Part shown: piece after piece, positions 5,818 through 7,351 of the stretch | Layout of the letters: every line of letters begins with the position of its first letter | Numbering within the stretch: the stretch's first letter is position 1 | Assembly: GCA_002323775.1 (NCBI GenBank) | Contig: DCPV01000232.1 | Location: forward strand, 1 to 7,351 | Direction of reading: 5' to 3' | DNA length: 7,351 nucleotides | Source: Firmicutes bacterium UBA1535 | GTDB lineage: Bacteria > Bacillota > Clostridia > Tissierellales > Sedimentibacteraceae | The notes under the pieces: model-generated | The model's database searches: none | Told to the model about the DNA's origin: nothing | The model's input: the letters and a program-made list of their open reading frames with translations, nothing else | Made by a program: the position numbers and the translations under genes

Positions 5818-7056
5818 TTATTTCATAAAGTTTTCTATATCATTAATAGTTTTTATTATATCTTTTGATAGATTGATATTTCCGTCTTTTGTTACTAGGA
5901 CATCATCTTCTATTCTTATGCCTATACCTTCTTCTGCTATGTATAAGCCTGGCTCTACTGTGTATATGTTGTTTTCTGCTACTTTTCTATCTCTGCATCC
6001 TAAATCGTGAACATCTAAGCCTAATGGATGGCTTACACCGTGATAATAGTATTTTGCTACGTCCTTATCATCATTTATAAGCTTTATGGCTTTTAATTCT
6101 TTAGCAAAGTATTTTTTAACAGCATCATTTACATCTTTTTCTAAAATTCCCGGCTTTATGGTATCCATAACAACATCTTGTGCACCAAGGACAATATTAT
6201 ATATATCCTTTTGTCTTTGTGTAAATTTTCCATTAACTGGATATGTTCTTGTTATGTCTGATGCGTACATATTTGACAATGCTCCTAAATCGCATAAAAC
6301 CATATCTCCGTCGTTTATTTTGTTCTGTAAGTCAGTATAATGCAAAATTACAGCATTTTTGCCTGAAGCAGCTATTGTTGGGAAGCTTGGACCTGAGTTT
6401 CTAAGCATCAATTGGTACTCATAGTGAGCTCTTACCTCATATTCGTACATTCCAGGTTTTAAATTTTTCATTAAAAATTCTAAAGCTTCTTTTGTATATT
6501 TAATTGAGGTTTTTACTTCTTCAATTTCTTCTGCCTGCTTATGTACTCTTAATTCCATTATTAAAGGTAAGGCATTTAAAATATTAGCTGTAGGGAACTG
6601 ATTTCTGACTTTTTTAGCCAAAGCCTTATATTGATCTTCTATCTCGTTCATAGTTGCCATAGTTGTTACGATATAAAGATTTTCATATATATCCAATGAG
6701 CTTAACTTTCTTGCTATAATCCCATCTAAGTCATCTATATCGGATATATTACCTATTCCTGATATTTCTTCAACCTCGTTGTGTCTTAGGAGTATTCCAT
6801 GCCACTTTTCGAATAACTCATTTACAGGAGGTACGAATAGTTGTTCTGAAACTTCTCCATGCACTTTTGATATTACAAGAGCCATGTTTTCTCTGTTAAG
6901 TCCAGTTAAATAGAAGAAATTTCTATCTACTGAAAATTTGTGATTACTGTCTAAGCTTTCTCTCGGTGCAATGTTTGAGAAGAAAACCGCTATTGAAAAA
7001 TCCTTCATCTTTTCTGCAAATTTTTTTCTGTTACCAATAAAAAATTCTTTGTTCAT
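5818..7056 (-). CDS. pepP: Xaa-Pro aminopeptidase (M24B family aminopeptidase P)
   Basis: The 412-residue cytoplasmic metalloenzyme removes an N-terminal residue preceding proline and contributes to peptide turnover. Residues 1-165 form the aminopeptidase-P N-terminal domain, including the typical NFFYLTGLNRE segment (46-56). Residues about 175-400 form the pita-bread catalytic domain. The five metal ligands expected for a dinuclear, usually Mn, site are present: Asp256, Asp267 (SDITRTYP), His343 (HGVSHPLGLDVHD, 339-351), Glu368 (TVEPGLYI) and Glu383 (RIEDD). The supporting histidines His239 and His350 are also present. Length matches the family. The ATG at 7056 has AGAAAGGA (7068-7075) 11 bases upstream, a slightly long spacing. 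Glycerol kinase lies upstream on the same strand, but a separate promoter is likely. The name follows the family; a creatinase-like substrate preference is unlikely given the full-length N-terminal domain. Confidence 0.95.
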   Translation of the reverse strand: MNKEFFIGNRKKFAEKMKDFSIAVFFSNIAPRESLDSNHKFSVDRNFFYLTGLNRENMALVISKVHGEVSEQLFVPPVNELFEKWHGILLRHNEVEEISGIGNISDIDDLDGIIARKLSSLDIYENLYIVTTMATMNEIEDQYKALAKKVRNQFPTANILNALPLIMELRVHKQAEEIEEVKTSIKYTKEALEFLMKNLKPGMYEYEVRAHYEYQLMLRNSGPSFPTIAASGKNAVILHYTDLQNKINDGDMVLCDLGALSNMYASDITRTYPVNGKFTQRQKDIYNIVLGAQDVVMDTIKPGILEKDVNDAVKKYFAKELKAIKLINDDKDVAKYYYHGVSHPLGLDVHDLGCRDRKVAENNIYTVEPGLYIAEEGIGIRIEDDVLVTKDGNINLSKDIIKTINDIENFMK

Positions 7057-7119
7057 TTTAATTAGATTCCTTTCTTATATGTTATAAATTTAATTTGCCA
7101 TTGAGCATAAATTACGCAT

Positions 7120-7149
7120 ATTTTACAGATTTTTTATATTCAATAACAA
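7120..7149 (-). promoter_or_regulatory. Candidate promoter of the Xaa-Pro aminopeptidase gene
   Basis: Read on the minus strand, TTGTTA (7144-7149) and TAAAAT (7120-7125) are separated by 18 bases, matching sigma-A consensus at 4/6 and 5/6. It starts 13 bases beyond the glycerol kinase stop and would give a leader of roughly 55 bases. No convincing terminator separates the two genes, so read-through from glpK is also possible. Confidence 0.5.
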
Positions 7150-7162
7150 ATTATTAATTAAA

Positions 7163-7351
<189 letters not shown>

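Noticed and set aside
5804..6340. Plus-strand frames of 63 to 84 codons opposite the aminopeptidase gene
   Set aside because: All are antisense to the metal-binding half of a strongly conserved enzyme and have no start signals.

Overview
The window looks like chromosomal DNA from a low-GC Gram-positive anaerobe of the Clostridia (Firmicutes). The evidence is AT-rich intergenic sequence, strong GGAGG-type ribosome binding sites, one TTG start, a lipoprotein, an S-layer-homology (SLH) surface protein and stem-loop/T-tract terminators. I cannot place it to genus. No rRNA, tRNA, CRISPR array or intact mobile element is visible.

Left part (1-3611), genes on the + strand. A cluster of three perfect inverted repeats (4-63) and the tail of a small hydrophobic minus-strand frame look like relics. 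A PAS-like/AraC-type transcriptional regulator (281-1072) follows, with its own terminator (1096-1125). After a short gene-poor stretch holding another apparent coding remnant comes a two-gene unit. It consists of a lipoprotein with a PsbP/DcrB-like domain (1409-1975) and, 29 bases later, a 505-residue exported protein with two similar beta-rich ectodomains and three C-terminal SLH repeats (2005-3522). A strong nested-hairpin terminator (3566-3611) closes it. The two products should sit at the membrane and the cell wall respectively and may form a surface assembly. Their function is not recognisable from sequence.

Middle (3612-5811). A 337-base AT-rich leader holds a plausible promoter and two tiny open frames. 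It precedes a single-gene ABC exporter (3949-5721) with an intact membrane domain and an intact ATPase domain. A perfect 14-bp inverted repeat (5775-5811) separates this gene from the convergent gene on its right and can stop transcription from both sides.

Right part (5818-7351), minus strand. This part holds a complete Xaa-Pro aminopeptidase of the M24B family with all five metal ligands (5818-7056), its likely promoter, and the C-terminal 62 residues of glycerol kinase (7163-7351), which runs off the window edge. These are ordinary housekeeping genes. The accessory-looking material is the regulator, surface-protein pair and exporter to their left. No defence system, toxin-antitoxin pair or complete biosynthetic cluster can be supported. 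The least understood parts are the lipoprotein/SLH pair and the leader of the lone exporter.
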